Assembly (NCBI RefSeq): GCF_029946515.1
Contig: NZ_JARZHH010000021.1
Location: 62,001-126,000, forward strand
Length of the DNA: 64,000 bases
Source: Polyangium sp. 6x1
Lineage (GTDB): Bacteria > Myxococcota_A > Polyangia > Polyangiales > Polyangiaceae
Reading direction: 5' to 3'
In this document: piece after piece, positions 17,868-28,430 of the stretch
Position numbering within the stretch: position 1 is the first letter of the stretch
Layout of the letters: each line of letters opens with the position of its first letter
Made by a program: the position numbers and the translations under genes
Notes under the pieces: generated by a model
What the model was told of the DNA's origin: nothing
The model's database searches: none
The model's input: only the letters and a program-made list of their open reading frames with translations

Positions 17868-20533
17868 CGACAGAAGGCACGGTGCTCCCGCTCTCGGCGC
17901 TCGATCGATCCTCGCTCCCCATCGCCGGCGGAAAGGCTGCGAACCTCGGCGAGATGATCCGCGCCGGAGCGCCGGTCCCGCCGGGGTTCGTCCTGACCAC
18001 CTCCGCGTTCCGCGCCGCGGCCGAAGCGGCGAACATCGGCGCGAAGCTCGAAGCGCTCGCGAAGGCCGAGCCGAGCGATCGCGCCCGCCTCGCGATACTC
18101 GCGGCCGAGATCCGCGCCGCGCTCTCGTCCGTGACGGTGCCCGATGCGATCGCCGAGGCGTGCGTCCGCGCGTACGACGTCGAGCTCGGCGGCGCGCCCG
18201 TGGCCGTGCGCTCGTCGGCCACGGCCGAGGATCTGCCGGACGCGAGCTTCGCCGGGCAACAGGACACTTACCTCGGCGTGCTCGGCAAGGAGGCCTTGCT
18301 CGACGCCGTTCGTCGCTGCTGGGCGTCTCTCTTCACGGAGCGCGCCGTCGTGTATCGCGCGGATCGCTCGATCGATCCACGCGACGTATCGCTCGCGGTC
18401 GTCGTGCAGCGCCTCGTGCATGCGCGCGCGGCGGGCGTGCTCTTCACGGCGAACCCCGTGACGGGTCGGCGCCGCGAGGCGGTGATCGACGCGGCGCCGG
18501 GGCTCGGCGAGGCGGTCGTGAGTGGAGCGACGAACCCCGATCATCTGGAGGTCCGCGTCGACACGGGCGAGATCGTCACGCGCCGCCTCGGGGACAAACG
18601 TGTCGTGATCGAAGCGCTCCCGGGCGGCGGGACACGCCATGAAGAGCGCGCGGACGGCTCGGCCGAGGCGAGCATCTCCGACGCGGAGGCGCGCGCGCTC
18701 GCGGCCATGGGCGCGCGCGTCGAGGCGCACTTCGGCGCGCCGCAGGACATCGAGTGGGCGATCGATCCCGAAGGGAAGATCCTCCTCGTGCAGTCGCGCC
18801 CGATCACCACGTTGTTCCCGATCCCCGAAGGTCCTTGGTCCTCCAAGGAAGGCCCACGTGTCTATTTCAGCTTCAACGTGGCGCAGGGCGTGTTCCGGCC
18901 GTTCTCGCCGATGGGCCTTCAGTTCTGGCGCGCGTTCTCCGGCAACGCCGCGAAGGCGATGGGCCTCTGGGACGGCGATCCCCTGGACGGCGCGCCGTTC
19001 TGGGCCATCGGCGCGAACCGGTTGTTCCTCGACATCACGGGCGTCATTCGCAATCCGCTTGGTCGCCGCGTTTTCCTCTTCGCATCGACACGGATGGAGG
19101 CGCGTACGGGCACCGTGGTGCGCACGCTCCTGGAAGACGAGCGCCTCGGCCTCGTGCACACGCCTTCCTGGAAGACCGCGCGCAGCGTCGCCCGTGCGCT
19201 CGTGTCGATCGGTGCCCCGCGGAAGGTCTTGCGCGGGCTCGTGAAGCCCGACGAAGTCGCGGCGAGGATCGCGGCCGATGCCGATGCCACGATCGCGCTC
19301 GGCGCGGTTGCCGAGGGGTCGCCTCCGTCGGCCTATCTCGACGCCGTCGAGCGGATGCTCCGCGTACCCTTCTTCATCTTCCTGAACATGCCGAGCGTCG
19401 CGGTCGGCTTCGTCGCGTTGCGTGTGCTGCGCAGCTTGCTCGGAGACGACCTGGACGAGGCCGAGGTCCACACGCTCCTGCGGTCGCTCCCGAACAACCC
19501 GACGACGGAGATGGATCTCGAGCTCTGGGCGCTCTCGCGCCGCGTGGGCGCTGATCCCGCGTCCCGGAGCGCGCTGCGCGCGGAGGCGCCTGCTGCGCTG
19601 GCGAAGCGCTTCGCCGATCACTCGTTGCCGGCCGTGCTCCAGCGTGAGCTTGCGGCGTTCCTCGCGCGCTGGGGCGCGCGCGGCGTCGCGGAGATCGACA
19701 TCGGCGTGCCGCGCTGGCGCGACGATCCGACGCACATCCTCGGCAGCCTTGCGAACTACCTCTCGCTCGGCGACGACGCGGCTCCGCCGGACGTGGCCTT
19801 CGAGCGCGGCGCGCGCGAGGCGGAGCGGAAGGCGGAGGAGCTCGTGGCGCGTGCGCGCGCGAAGGGCGCCCTGCGTGGTGAGGTCGTGCGGTTCGCGGCG
19901 GACCGCGTGCGCAGGCTCATGGGGGTCCGCGAGGCGCCGAAGTTCGGGATCGTGCGCATCATCGCGCACGCGCGCTCGCTGCTCCTTCAGGCGGGCCGGT
20001 TGCTCGTGCAGGAGGGCAAGCTCGCCGCCGAGGACGACGTGTTTCTCCTCGATCTGCGCGAGCTACGCGCCGTCACCGGCGGCACGGATCTCCGCGCGCT
20101 CGTGGCCGCGCGTCGCCGCACGATCACGCAGGAGATCGGCCGCAAGCACGTGCCGCGCATCCTGCTCTCGGACGGCACCGAGCCCGAGATGATGGCCGCC
20201 GCGGCGTCGGGCGAAGGAGGTTTGTCCGGTACGCCTGCCTCCGCGGGGCGTGTCACGGGCAAGGCGCGCGTGGTGCTGGATCCGGTGGGCGCCAAGATCG
20301 AGCCCGGCGAGATCCTAGTCGCGCCCTCCACGGATCCAGGCTGGACGCCGCTGTTTTTGACGGCGGGCGGGCTCGTGATGGAGATGGGCGGCAGCATGTC
20401 GCACGGCGCGGTGGTCGCACGCGAGTACGGGATCCCGGCCGTGGTCGGCGTCGCCGGCGCGACGTCGCGGATCACGACGGGGCAAGAGATCACGGTGGAT
20501 GGAGGCGCGGGGCGGGTGGGCGTGGAGGCCTAG
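17864..20533 (+). CDS. Rifampicin phosphotransferase-like PEP-dikinase family enzyme
   Basis: 889 residues. N-terminal PPDK-type ATP-grasp domain (about 1-315: GGKAANLGEM, VRSSATAEDLPDASFAGQQDTYLGV, GLGEAVVSG, QSRPIT). A large central domain (about 325-770) contains REAPKFGIVRIIAHARSLLLQAGRLLVQEGKL and DDVFLLDLREL, resembling the central substrate domain of rifampicin phosphotransferases. The C-terminal swivelling domain has catalytic His-847 in GGSMSHGAVVAREYGIPAVVGV. The PEP-binding TIM barrel of PEP synthase is missing. Order, total length and the His position about 42 residues from the end match Rph as I remember it. Such enzymes phosphorylate an antibiotic hydroxyl using ATP. Substrate here is unproven. 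Ribosome site AGGAGGT six bases upstream; coupled to the MarR gene. Confidence 0.78.
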   Translation: MTTEGTVLPLSALDRSSLPIAGGKAANLGEMIRAGAPVPPGFVLTTSAFRAAAEAANIGAKLEALAKAEPSDRARLAILAAEIRAALSSVTVPDAIAEACVRAYDVELGGAPVAVRSSATAEDLPDASFAGQQDTYLGVLGKEALLDAVRRCWASLFTERAVVYRADRSIDPRDVSLAVVVQRLVHARAAGVLFTANPVTGRRREAVIDAAPGLGEAVVSGATNPDHLEVRVDTGEIVTRRLGDKRVVIEALPGGGTRHEERADGSAEASISDAEARALAAMGARVEAHFGAPQDIEWAIDPEGKILLVQSRPITTLFPIPEGPWSSKEGPRVYFSFNVAQGVFRPFSPMGLQFWRAFSGNAAKAMGLWDGDPLDGAPFWAIGANRLFLDITGVIRNPLGRRVFLFASTRMEARTGTVVRTLLEDERLGLVHTPSWKTARSVARALVSIGAPRKVLRGLVKPDEVAARIAADADATIALGAVAEGSPPSAYLDAVERMLRVPFFIFLNMPSVAVGFVALRVLRSLLGDDLDEAEVHTLLRSLPNNPTTEMDLELWALSRRVGADPASRSALRAEAPAALAKRFADHSLPAVLQRELAAFLARWGARGVAEIDIGVPRWRDDPTHILGSLANYLSLGDDAAPPDVAFERGAREAERKAEELVARARAKGALRGEVVRFAADRVRRLMGVREAPKFGIVRIIAHARSLLLQAGRLLVQEGKLAAEDDVFLLDLRELRAVTGGTDLRALVAARRRTITQEIGRKHVPRILLSDGTEPEMMAAAASGEGGLSGTPASAGRVTGKARVVLDPVGAKIEPGEILVAPSTDPGWTPLFLTAGGLVMEMGGSMSHGAVVAREYGIPAVVGVAGATSRITTGQEITVDGGAGRVGVEA

Positions 20534-20548
20534 CCCCGCCCGCGGGCG

Positions 20549-21973
20549 TCACTTCTTCTCGCTGAGCTTCTTCACGTGCTCGAGCACGCGCTTGTGGATC
20601 GCGTGGATCGCGCTGTCGGACCAGAACGCCCAGTACACGTTCGGCGCCATCTCGAGCTCGTACCACGTCGTCCCTTCGAGCCGCGTTCGCCCGCCCGGAA
20701 GCTCCGTCAGCAGGAACTGTCCACGCTTGGACCTCAAACTACCGTCGAGGTGCGGCGCGTGCACGTACTGGAACGGGCTCCACTCCTTCATCGCGTGCGG
20801 CTGCTTCGACACGTCGAACGCGAGGCGATGCGGCTTGTCCCAGACCGTGATCGGCTCGACGAACGGGCCCGTCGAGAACTCGCAGTACCGCACGGCGCCC
20901 ACGCCTTCACCTTCGAGGCGCGCTCGCACCGGGTAGGCGATCCCCGTGTGGAAGAACCATTCCGCAGGCGGCGCGAGCTCGCCGAAGCCGATCACGTTCT
21001 CCCACACGCGATCCGGCGGCGCGTCCACCTCGATCACCGTCTTCACCTCGCGCAGATCCGCCTGCACCACCGCCGCCTCCGCGCCCACGAGCCCCGGCAG
21101 CGCCAGCACTGCCGCCGCCGCGTGGCTGTGCGGCGTCTTCGCCTGCAGCGCGATCGCGCGACCCAGGATCGCGCCGATCACCGCCACCACACCCGCGATC
21201 GGCGCGGCCATCAAGAGGCACACGAGCCCCTCCAGCGCGAAGAGCAGCATCGCCGCGCCCGTGAGCGCCACGGACAAACACGCGACCGTCACGGCGCGCC
21301 GGAGCGGCTGCGGCGCCTCGCGGTTCAGGAGGAACGAGCTCACCGCGCCCATCACGAACGGCGTCACGAAGAAGAGCGACAAGCCGTAGAGATCCAGCGC
21401 GTACACGCTGAGGCCCGCCATCCCGAGCCCCACCGCGACGGCCGCGACGATGCCGAGCAGCGCGCTCCGCAGCGTCCCTTCGATCTTCGGCTGGATCTTC
21501 TCTTGCGGCCCGCCCGCTCGATACGGCGACGTCGGGTCCGGCTTCCACGCGTCTCCGCGCTCGGGGATCGCCGCCAAGACCAGCATCGCAAGGTAGTTCA
21601 GCCCCGGCACGAGGAACGTGAGCCCTGCCCAGGGCGACAGGCCCGCGTTCGCCGCGCGGCGGATGCTCATCGACACGCCGATCCAGAGGAACGGCAGCGT
21701 CGCGATGCCCATCGCCACGAAGAGCCACGAAGGTGCGTTCGGGATGCCCTCCGTACGCAAACTGATGGCCGGGCTCAGGTAGGCGAGCGGTGAGAAGAGC
21801 ACGCCGGACGCGAGGTACACGAGCAGCGCATCGATGCCGTACTTGAGCACCATCAACGTGGCGCCCGTGAGCAGATAGGCGCGCCTGCCGACCGGCGCTT
21901 CCAGGCCGAACCAGAGCCTCGCCACCTCGCGCACGGGCGAGCGTGGGCGGGAGGAGGGGGGGGGGTCACTCAT
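20549..21973 (-). CDS. Multi-pass membrane protein with C-terminal SRPBCC domain
   Basis: 474 residues from ATG 21973. The N-terminal part is membrane-embedded and DUF805-like (GRRAYLLTGATLMVLKYGIDALLVYLA, then WIGVSMSIRRAANAGLSPWAGLTFLVPGLNYLAMLVL). Four or so further helices follow (about 170-310). The C-terminal 150 residues form an SRPBCC/polyketide-cyclase-like domain (KTVIEVDAPPDRVWENVIGFGEL, GAVRYCEFSTGPFVEPITVWDKPHRLAFDV, LPGGRTRLEGTTWYEL), a lipid- or hydrophobe-binding helix-grip fold. Fusing these suggests binding of a membrane lipid or hydrophobic ligand near the bilayer; this is inference. It starts seven bases after the HIT gene stop. Confidence 0.7.
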   Translation of the reverse strand: MSDPPPSSRPRSPVREVARLWFGLEAPVGRRAYLLTGATLMVLKYGIDALLVYLASGVLFSPLAYLSPAISLRTEGIPNAPSWLFVAMGIATLPFLWIGVSMSIRRAANAGLSPWAGLTFLVPGLNYLAMLVLAAIPERGDAWKPDPTSPYRAGGPQEKIQPKIEGTLRSALLGIVAAVAVGLGMAGLSVYALDLYGLSLFFVTPFVMGAVSSFLLNREAPQPLRRAVTVACLSVALTGAAMLLFALEGLVCLLMAAPIAGVVAVIGAILGRAIALQAKTPHSHAAAAVLALPGLVGAEAAVVQADLREVKTVIEVDAPPDRVWENVIGFGELAPPAEWFFHTGIAYPVRARLEGEGVGAVRYCEFSTGPFVEPITVWDKPHRLAFDVSKQPHAMKEWSPFQYVHAPHLDGSLRSKRGQFLLTELPGGRTRLEGTTWYELEMAPNVYWAFWSDSAIHAIHKRVLEHVKKLSEKK

Positions 21974-21980
21974 GCGCGCA

Positions 21981-22406
21981 TTATGCGGGATGTCGCAGCG
22001 CCGTACGTAGCGCCTCCGCGACGCGCGCCATCTCCTCGTCGCTCTCGTACTTCGCGCGGGGCCAGAAGAACCCCCGGAGCCCATCCTTCTTGCGCCGCGG
22101 CACCACGTGCACGTGCAGGTGCGGCACGCTCTGGCTGATCTTGTTGTTCATCGCCACGAAGGACCCCTCGGCCGCGAGCGCGGGTTCGATCGCGCGGGCC
22201 ACGCGCTGCGCCGCCCCGAAGAGCGGCGCGATCGAGGGCGTGGGCAGATCGAGGAGCGTTGGTACGTGGGCGCGGGGCACGACGAGGCAGTGGCCAGGGA
22301 ACACGGGGCTGCGATCGAGGAACGCGAGGACCTCGGGTTCGTCGAGCACGAGCTGGGCAGGAAGCTCACCGGATGCAATACGACAAAAGGTGCATGCGTG
22401 GGCCAT
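21981..22406 (-). CDS. HIT-family nucleotide hydrolase/transferase
   Basis: 141 residues from ATG 22406 (AGGA about ten bases upstream); GTG 22424 is an upstream alternative. Histidine triad H96-L-H98-V-H100 in HLHVHVVPR, and two N-terminal Cys (CTFC) as in HIT proteins with a zinc site. HIT enzymes hydrolyse nucleoside phosphoramidates or dinucleoside polyphosphates through a His-AMP intermediate. Next to it, coupled on the same strand, is the DUF805-like/SRPBCC membrane protein. Cytoplasmic. The exact substrate cannot be read. Confidence 0.9.
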   Translation of the reverse strand: MAHACTFCRIASGELPAQLVLDEPEVLAFLDRSPVFPGHCLVVPRAHVPTLLDLPTPSIAPLFGAAQRVARAIEPALAAEGSFVAMNNKISQSVPHLHVHVVPRRKKDGLRGFFWPRAKYESDEEMARVAEALRTALRHPA

Positions 22407-22538
22407 GATGGAGATTCCTGTCACACGCGAATTGTTTTGAGCGATTGCCTACGCAAATTCGCTCCGTGCGTTCGGCCGGGAGCCTAGCGACGCTGGGACC
22501 GGCTCAGTAGAGTGGCACGCCTTCGCCGGGTGGGGACC

Positions 22539-22922
22539 ATGGGGACGATCGAGCAGGGAAGCCGCGGTGTCCTCATCGTCGAGGACGATCCCGACATCCG
22601 CGAAACCATCGCGCAAATCCTCGAGGAAGAGGGCTACGAGGTGCGCGGGGCGAGCAACGGGAAGCAGGCCCTCGACCTGCTCCGCGACGGCGCGCGCCCG
22701 CAGCTCATCCTGCTCGACCTGATGATGCCCATCATGGACGGATGGCTCTTCCGGACCGAGCAGCGCAGCGATCCGAAGATCGCCGACATCCCCGTCGTCG
22801 TGATCTCGGCCGACGGCAACCTGCGGCAGCAGGCCGCGAAGATCCAGGCGAACGGTTACCTGCGCAAGCCCGTCGGCATCGAGACGCTGCTGAGCACCGT
22901 CCAGCGCTACCTCAAGCCGTAG
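22539..22922 (+). CDS. Single-domain CheY-like response regulator
   Basis: 127 residues, just one receiver domain. All key residues are present: acidic pair D16/D17 in VEDDPD, phosphoacceptor D60 in LLDLMMP, switch S90 in VVVISAD, and K110 in YLRKPV followed by the cis proline. There is no output domain, so it acts by protein contact or phosphorelay. No histidine kinase is nearby. Start ATG 22539 is chosen because upstream codons lie outside the fold. Its stop is four bases from the convergent gene at 22927. Confidence 0.92.
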   Translation: MGTIEQGSRGVLIVEDDPDIRETIAQILEEEGYEVRGASNGKQALDLLRDGARPQLILLDLMMPIMDGWLFRTEQRSDPKIADIPVVVISADGNLRQQAAKIQANGYLRKPVGIETLLSTVQRYLKP

Positions 22923-22926
22923 CGCG

Positions 22927-23922
22927 TCAGGACCGGCGGTACTCCATCTTGCGCGGGATCATGCCGCTCTTCGAGATCATCTCGAACGCCTCTTTTTCGA
23001 GGAGCGGGTGCACGCCCTTCGGCGAGACGCCGCCGGCGATCTTCTTCTTCGTGATGAACGAGGCGAGGTACTGCGGGTTGATCGCCGAGAGCTGACGCAG
23101 GATCTGCTTCATCCGCTTCGTGTCGTTCGTCCACGCGTACGCGAACGCGCGCGATCGCAAGAGCTGCGGCTTGATCTCGGCGAAGGTCGCGTCGTTCGGA
23201 TCGAGCGTGTCGAGCAGCTCCACGGCCTTCTTCGCCTGACCAGCGCGCGCCCACGCCTCGCCCACGATCGCCGCGATCGTCGCCCGGCTCTTCGCGTCCT
23301 TGTGCCTGCCGAGATCGATCTTGTCGACGAGGCCCTTGGCCGCCTCGGTCTCGCCGAGCACGAGGTGGATCATCGCGCGCTGCGCACGCGCCTCGTCCGC
23401 GACGGGCGGCATGACCTTCTCGAGCTTGATGCTCTCCAGCGTCGCGAGCGCCTTCTTCGGATCCTCCTGCAGCTCGAGCTGCGCGCGCGCGAACACGGCC
23501 GCGGGGTCGTCCTTGCCGAACTCGCTCTCGAGCTTCTCGATGGCCTCCTTGCGCGCCTCGGGCGTGTCCGCGCCGCGCACGAGGTTCGCGACGGCGCGCG
23601 AGCGCTTCGCGTACCGGACCACCCAGACCACGAGCGCCGCGACCGCGATCGTCACGACGAGCGCCACGACCTTCGAGATCCAGCCCGAGATGAAGAGCGC
23701 GATGATCCAGACGATCGCGAGCGGGATGCCGATCCGGACCGCGAGCTTCTTCGGCTCGAGCATCTGGAGCGGATCGGGCTGCGCGGCCTGCTTGTCGCGC
23801 GCGGACGCGATGAGCGCCTCCCGCGCGTCCTTCGCGCTCGCCGGCTTCGCCGCGGCCTTCGGCTTGTCCGCGGTCTTCGGTTTCTCCTGCGTGTTGCTCT
23901 TCGGCTTGTCGGACGTCTTCAA
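22927..23922 (-). CDS. Membrane protein with TPR-like cytoplasmic region
   Basis: 331 residues. Residues 1-50 are Lys/Pro/Ala-rich and probably disordered. Two hydrophobic segments follow (about 65-80 and 85-105, IPLAIVWIIALFISGWISKVVALVVTIAVAALVVWVV). The remaining 220 residues are helical and TPR-like (EAIEKLESEFGKDDPAAVFARAQLELQEDPKKALATLESI). No enzyme motif. The start is read as TTG 23922 because the coding pattern continues to it; support is weak. Transcribed in the same direction as the AI-2E gene, 58 bases away. Function unknown. Confidence 0.65.
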   Translation of the reverse strand: MKTSDKPKSNTQEKPKTADKPKAAAKPASAKDAREALIASARDKQAAQPDPLQMLEPKKLAVRIGIPLAIVWIIALFISGWISKVVALVVTIAVAALVVWVVRYAKRSRAVANLVRGADTPEARKEAIEKLESEFGKDDPAAVFARAQLELQEDPKKALATLESIKLEKVMPPVADEARAQRAMIHLVLGETEAAKGLVDKIDLGRHKDAKSRATIAAIVGEAWARAGQAKKAVELLDTLDPNDATFAEIKPQLLRSRAFAYAWTNDTKRMKQILRQLSAINPQYLASFITKKKIAGGVSPKGVHPLLEKEAFEMISKSGMIPRKMEYRRS

Positions 23923-23980
23923 GGCGAGCGCTTCATACCACGTGCCGCGGGAAACAGTAGCGCGGCCCCTCCCGACTTCG

Positions 23981-25363
23981 TCAGCCCGCGGCGCCCGCGT
24001 CGGGTGCGGGCGGGTTCTCCGTCACGTCCGGACGCACCTTCGCCGCGGGCGGGTGCGTCGACATGGGATCGGACAGGCCCATCGTGGACTCGCGGAAGTG
24101 CAGGAAGATGGTCTGGGCGATGGACATGCACGGCACCGCGAAGAGCGCGCCCGTGATCTGGAAGAAGTGTTCGCCCACGAGCAGCGAGAAGACGACGAGG
24201 ACCGGGTGGATCTTCGCCGCGTCGCCGATGATCTTCGGGTTCAGGAAGTTCGCTTCGAGCTGGTGAATGCCGACGATCCACGCGAGCACGCTGACCGCCG
24301 TCATGGGCGACTGCGTCAAGCCGATGAGCACGGCCGGCACCGAGCTCAGGATCGAGCCGAAGATCGGGATCAGCGACATCACGGCCGCGAGGATCGACAG
24401 GATCGGCCAGTACTTCAGGTGGAAGAGCCAGAAGCCGATCGCCGAGAGCACGCCGTTCACGAGGCAGATGAGGAGCTGCCCGCGCACCACGCCGGACAGG
24501 CCCCGATCGAGCCGCCGCATGAAGCGATTGAACGTGTGATGTGACCGCGGATCCCAGAGATCGCGGAAGAACGCGAGGATCTTCTCGTGGGTCAGGATGA
24601 TGTACCCCGCGAGCATCAACGTCATGAACAGGTTGAAGATCCCGCGCGAGATCGCGCCCGCGATCCGCTGGCCGATCTGCAGCACGACGGTCGTGTTCTG
24701 GCGGAGGTAGAGCAGGCCCTTGTCGAACCCTTCGCGCAAGAGGCCCGCGCTCGAGAGCCGCTTCGGCTCCTGGTTCTGGACCTCCCACATGCCGTGCTGC
24801 ACCTCGTGCAGGCGCAGGTCCTCGCTCACGAAGACGTCGTACGAGCCGTCGTCGCGCTTCACGATCCGCAGCGGCGGTCGTTCGTCCGCGCGCGCGTCGA
24901 GCTTGCCCGGCTCGCCCGCGCCCATCTCCGGGCTCGGGTTCGGCGCGGGCTCCGGCGCCGCTTGCTCCGCGGGGCGTTGTCCCGACCAGCGCACGAGGCG
25001 CGAGTCGATCGCGGGCAGCCACTCGTTGCGCACCTTGCGCGTGAGGTTCGGCCACTCGGCCGCGAGCGCCTGTCCCTCGGTGACGAGGCGCGGGACGATC
25101 ATCCCGATGAAGCCGCCGATCACGCCGAGCGTCAGCGCGTAGACGAGCAGGATCGCGGCCCAGCGCGGCACGCGCATGCGCTCGACGCGCAGCACCGCCG
25201 GCGTCAGCACGTACGCGACGACGAGCGCCAGCACGAACGGCAGCATCACCTCGTGCGCGACGATGCACAGCGCGACGACGAGCACCGCGCTCGTGGCGAG
25301 GAAGATGCGGCGCGCGGTCTTGCGCTCCGGGGGCAGAGACATGGGCGGAGGCGCTTCGCTCAC
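23981..25363 (-). CDS. AI-2E family (PerM/TqsA-type) membrane transporter
   Basis: 460 residues. Helices at both ends match the AI-2E transporter family (IFLATSAVLVVALCIVAHEVMLPFVLALVVAYVLTP, then SAIGFWLFHLKYWPILSILAAVMSLIPIFGSILSSVPAVLIGL and HQLEANFLNPKIIGDAAKIHPVLVVFSLLVGEHFF). The segment at about 120-190 is longer than usual and includes a Pro/Glu linker and a small ordered part (LRIVKRDDGSYDVFVSEDLRLHEV). Family members export small molecules or ions; autoinducer-2 transport is proven only for some. The GTG start overlaps the stop of the second HIT gene (GTGA), so the two are coupled. Confidence 0.88.
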   Translation of the reverse strand: MSEAPPPMSLPPERKTARRIFLATSAVLVVALCIVAHEVMLPFVLALVVAYVLTPAVLRVERMRVPRWAAILLVYALTLGVIGGFIGMIVPRLVTEGQALAAEWPNLTRKVRNEWLPAIDSRLVRWSGQRPAEQAAPEPAPNPSPEMGAGEPGKLDARADERPPLRIVKRDDGSYDVFVSEDLRLHEVQHGMWEVQNQEPKRLSSAGLLREGFDKGLLYLRQNTTVVLQIGQRIAGAISRGIFNLFMTLMLAGYIILTHEKILAFFRDLWDPRSHHTFNRFMRRLDRGLSGVVRGQLLICLVNGVLSAIGFWLFHLKYWPILSILAAVMSLIPIFGSILSSVPAVLIGLTQSPMTAVSVLAWIVGIHQLEANFLNPKIIGDAAKIHPVLVVFSLLVGEHFFQITGALFAVPCMSIAQTIFLHFRESTMGLSDPMSTHPPAAKVRPDVTENPPAPDAGAAG

Positions 25364-25896
25364 GGGTTTCCGGCTCCCTCGCCCGCCGCGGGCAAACGCA
25401 CGCCCGGCAGATCCGCGAAGAACGGCACGAGGTAGTCGCGCGTCTTTTCGAGGGACTGCGGCACGACGCGTACGTCGGCGAGCACCGGCATGAAGTTCGT
25501 GTCTCCGCTCCAGCGCGGGACGATGTGCGCGTGCAGGTGCTCGGCGATCCCCGCGCCCGCAGCCGCGCCGAGGTTCAACCCCACGTTGAGCCCCTCGGGC
25601 TTCACGGCCGCGCGCAGTCGCACCGTCGCCTCGCGCACGAGATCGAAGAGCGCGTGATGATCCTCGTGCGAGAGCTTCTCCAGCGCGTCGACGTGCGCGT
25701 GTGGCACCACGAGCAGGTGCGCGGCGGCGAACGGGTAACGGTTCAACACGACGAACGCGCGCGGCGTGTCACACACCACGAGCCGCGCGCGGAGCTCCTC
25801 GGATGGAGCGGCCTCAATGCCGCAAAACACGCAGGATCCACCCTTTTTCGAAAGGATGTACTCCATGCGCCACGGCGCCCAGAGCGGATTGCCCAT
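25360..25896 (-). CDS. HIT-family protein, AP4A phosphorylase-like
   Basis: 178 residues from ATG 25896; GTG 25908 is an alternative. The N-terminus NPLWAPWRMEYI and the CVFC pair are typical of the bacterial HIT branch related to AP4A phosphorylase. The triad is H120-L-H122-A-H124 in EHLHAHIVPRW. Predicted to act on dinucleoside polyphosphates or AMP conjugates. The second HIT gene in 4 kb, and again directly upstream of, and here overlapping, a membrane protein gene. Confidence 0.9.
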   Translation of the reverse strand: MGNPLWAPWRMEYILSKKGGSCVFCGIEAAPSEELRARLVVCDTPRAFVVLNRYPFAAAHLLVVPHAHVDALEKLSHEDHHALFDLVREATVRLRAAVKPEGLNVGLNLGAAAGAGIAEHLHAHIVPRWSGDTNFMPVLADVRVVPQSLEKTRDYLVPFFADLPGVRLPAAGEGAGNP

Positions 25897-25935
25897 CGAT
25901 CGCGGCACGCTAGCACCGGCACCGGCCGGTGGCGA

Positions 25936-26337
25936 TCAACGCGCGGGCGCTGGCCTACCGGATTTCTCGGTCGGGGAAGGTGAAAGGGCGTAATCGATGG
26001 CGAGCGAGACGCCGAGCCCCACCGCCGTCCCCATGAGATCCCAGGCGAAGTCCTTCCACGAGGGTGTGCCGAACCTGGCGGCGTCGAGGATTTCCTTGGT
26101 GTACCCAGCACCGAGCGCGACGGCCATGCCGACCGCGACGCGGTTCGCCCGCCCGTCGAGCCCGTACAGCGCGGAGGCGCCGTACGCGCCGCCCGCGAGC
26201 GCGGCCGAGAAGCCGAAGTGCAGGGCCTTGTCGCGGCCGAAGAAAGGATCGGGGTCTGTCGGGGGCTCTGCGTGGGCGGGGAGCGCGGCGAGGAGCCCCG
26301 CGAGGACCACGGGCGCGACGAGGGTTCGTCCTGTCAT
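25936..26337 (-). CDS. YfiM/DUF2279-like small envelope protein
   Basis: 133 residues. Signal peptide (VVLAGLLAALPAHA) followed by FGRDKALHFGFSAALAGGAYG, GAGYTKEILDA and SWKDFAWDLMGTAVGLGVSL, the pattern of the DUF2279/YfiM family. These residues alternate short hydrophobic helices with conserved K-H and D-x-G motifs. The role in other bacteria is unclear. The C-terminus is a short Pro/Ser tail. It lies downstream of the rpsA terminator on the same strand, so probably has its own promoter. Confidence 0.72.
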   Translation of the reverse strand: MTGRTLVAPVVLAGLLAALPAHAEPPTDPDPFFGRDKALHFGFSAALAGGAYGASALYGLDGRANRVAVGMAVALGAGYTKEILDAARFGTPSWKDFAWDLMGTAVGLGVSLAIDYALSPSPTEKSGRPAPAR

Positions 26338-26354
26338 GCGCCGATCGTAGGGAC

Positions 26355-26392
26355 AAAACGCGCGCGGCGCCTCCCTGGGGGAAGGCGCCGCG
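26355..26392 (-). terminator. Intrinsic terminator of rpsA
   Basis: On the minus strand a perfect 10-bp stem CGCGGCGCCT / AGGCGCCGCG (26383-26392 and 26363-26372), ten-base loop, followed by CGCGTTTTG. It lies 25 bases after the rpsA stop. The T-run is short but correctly oriented. Confidence 0.75.
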
Positions 26393-26417
26393 AACGGTCA
26401 CCAGGGAAGGGGCAGGA

Positions 26418-28199
<1,782 letters not shown>

Positions 28200-28330
28200 C
28201 TGGTCTCTTGAAACCGTCCTTCCCTAGGATTTCCCGGAGCTCGGATGCGATGCGCCGCGCGGGCGTGCGGCTCGAATTGAGCCGGCCTCGGGCACACGTC
28301 GGGCGTCGAGCCGGATCCGGGAGAGCGGTC

Positions 28331-28359
28331 CCTCTAGTCCGATGCCAGCGCCTTGTCAA
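28331..28359 (-). promoter_or_regulatory. Sigma-70-like promoter for rpsA
   Basis: Reading the minus strand: TTGACA (28359-28354), 17-base spacer, TAGAGG (28336-28331). The start codon of rpsA is about 130 bases downstream, giving a leader of some 125 nt. The prs upstream region has the same arrangement (TTGACG-17-TAGAGC), which strengthens both. Confidence 0.72.
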
Positions 28360-28430
28360 TCCGATGCCCCCAAGGCGTCCGTTTTGTCCGACCCGATCCG
28401 CAACGCGGAGTTCGGCCGGGGCGCGCGAGA

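Noticed and set aside
17627-19969. Long minus-strand frame opposite the Rph-like enzyme
   Set aside because: No recognisable domain; the plus strand carries the ATP-grasp and His-domain motifs.
17864-20533. PEP synthase (ppsA) as the identity of this gene
   Set aside because: The C-terminal PEP-binding barrel is missing, and the central domain and His position fit rifampicin phosphotransferase better.
22485-22513. Promoter of the CheY-like gene (TAGAGT at 22508)
   Set aside because: No acceptable -35 at the right spacing (TAGCGA only).
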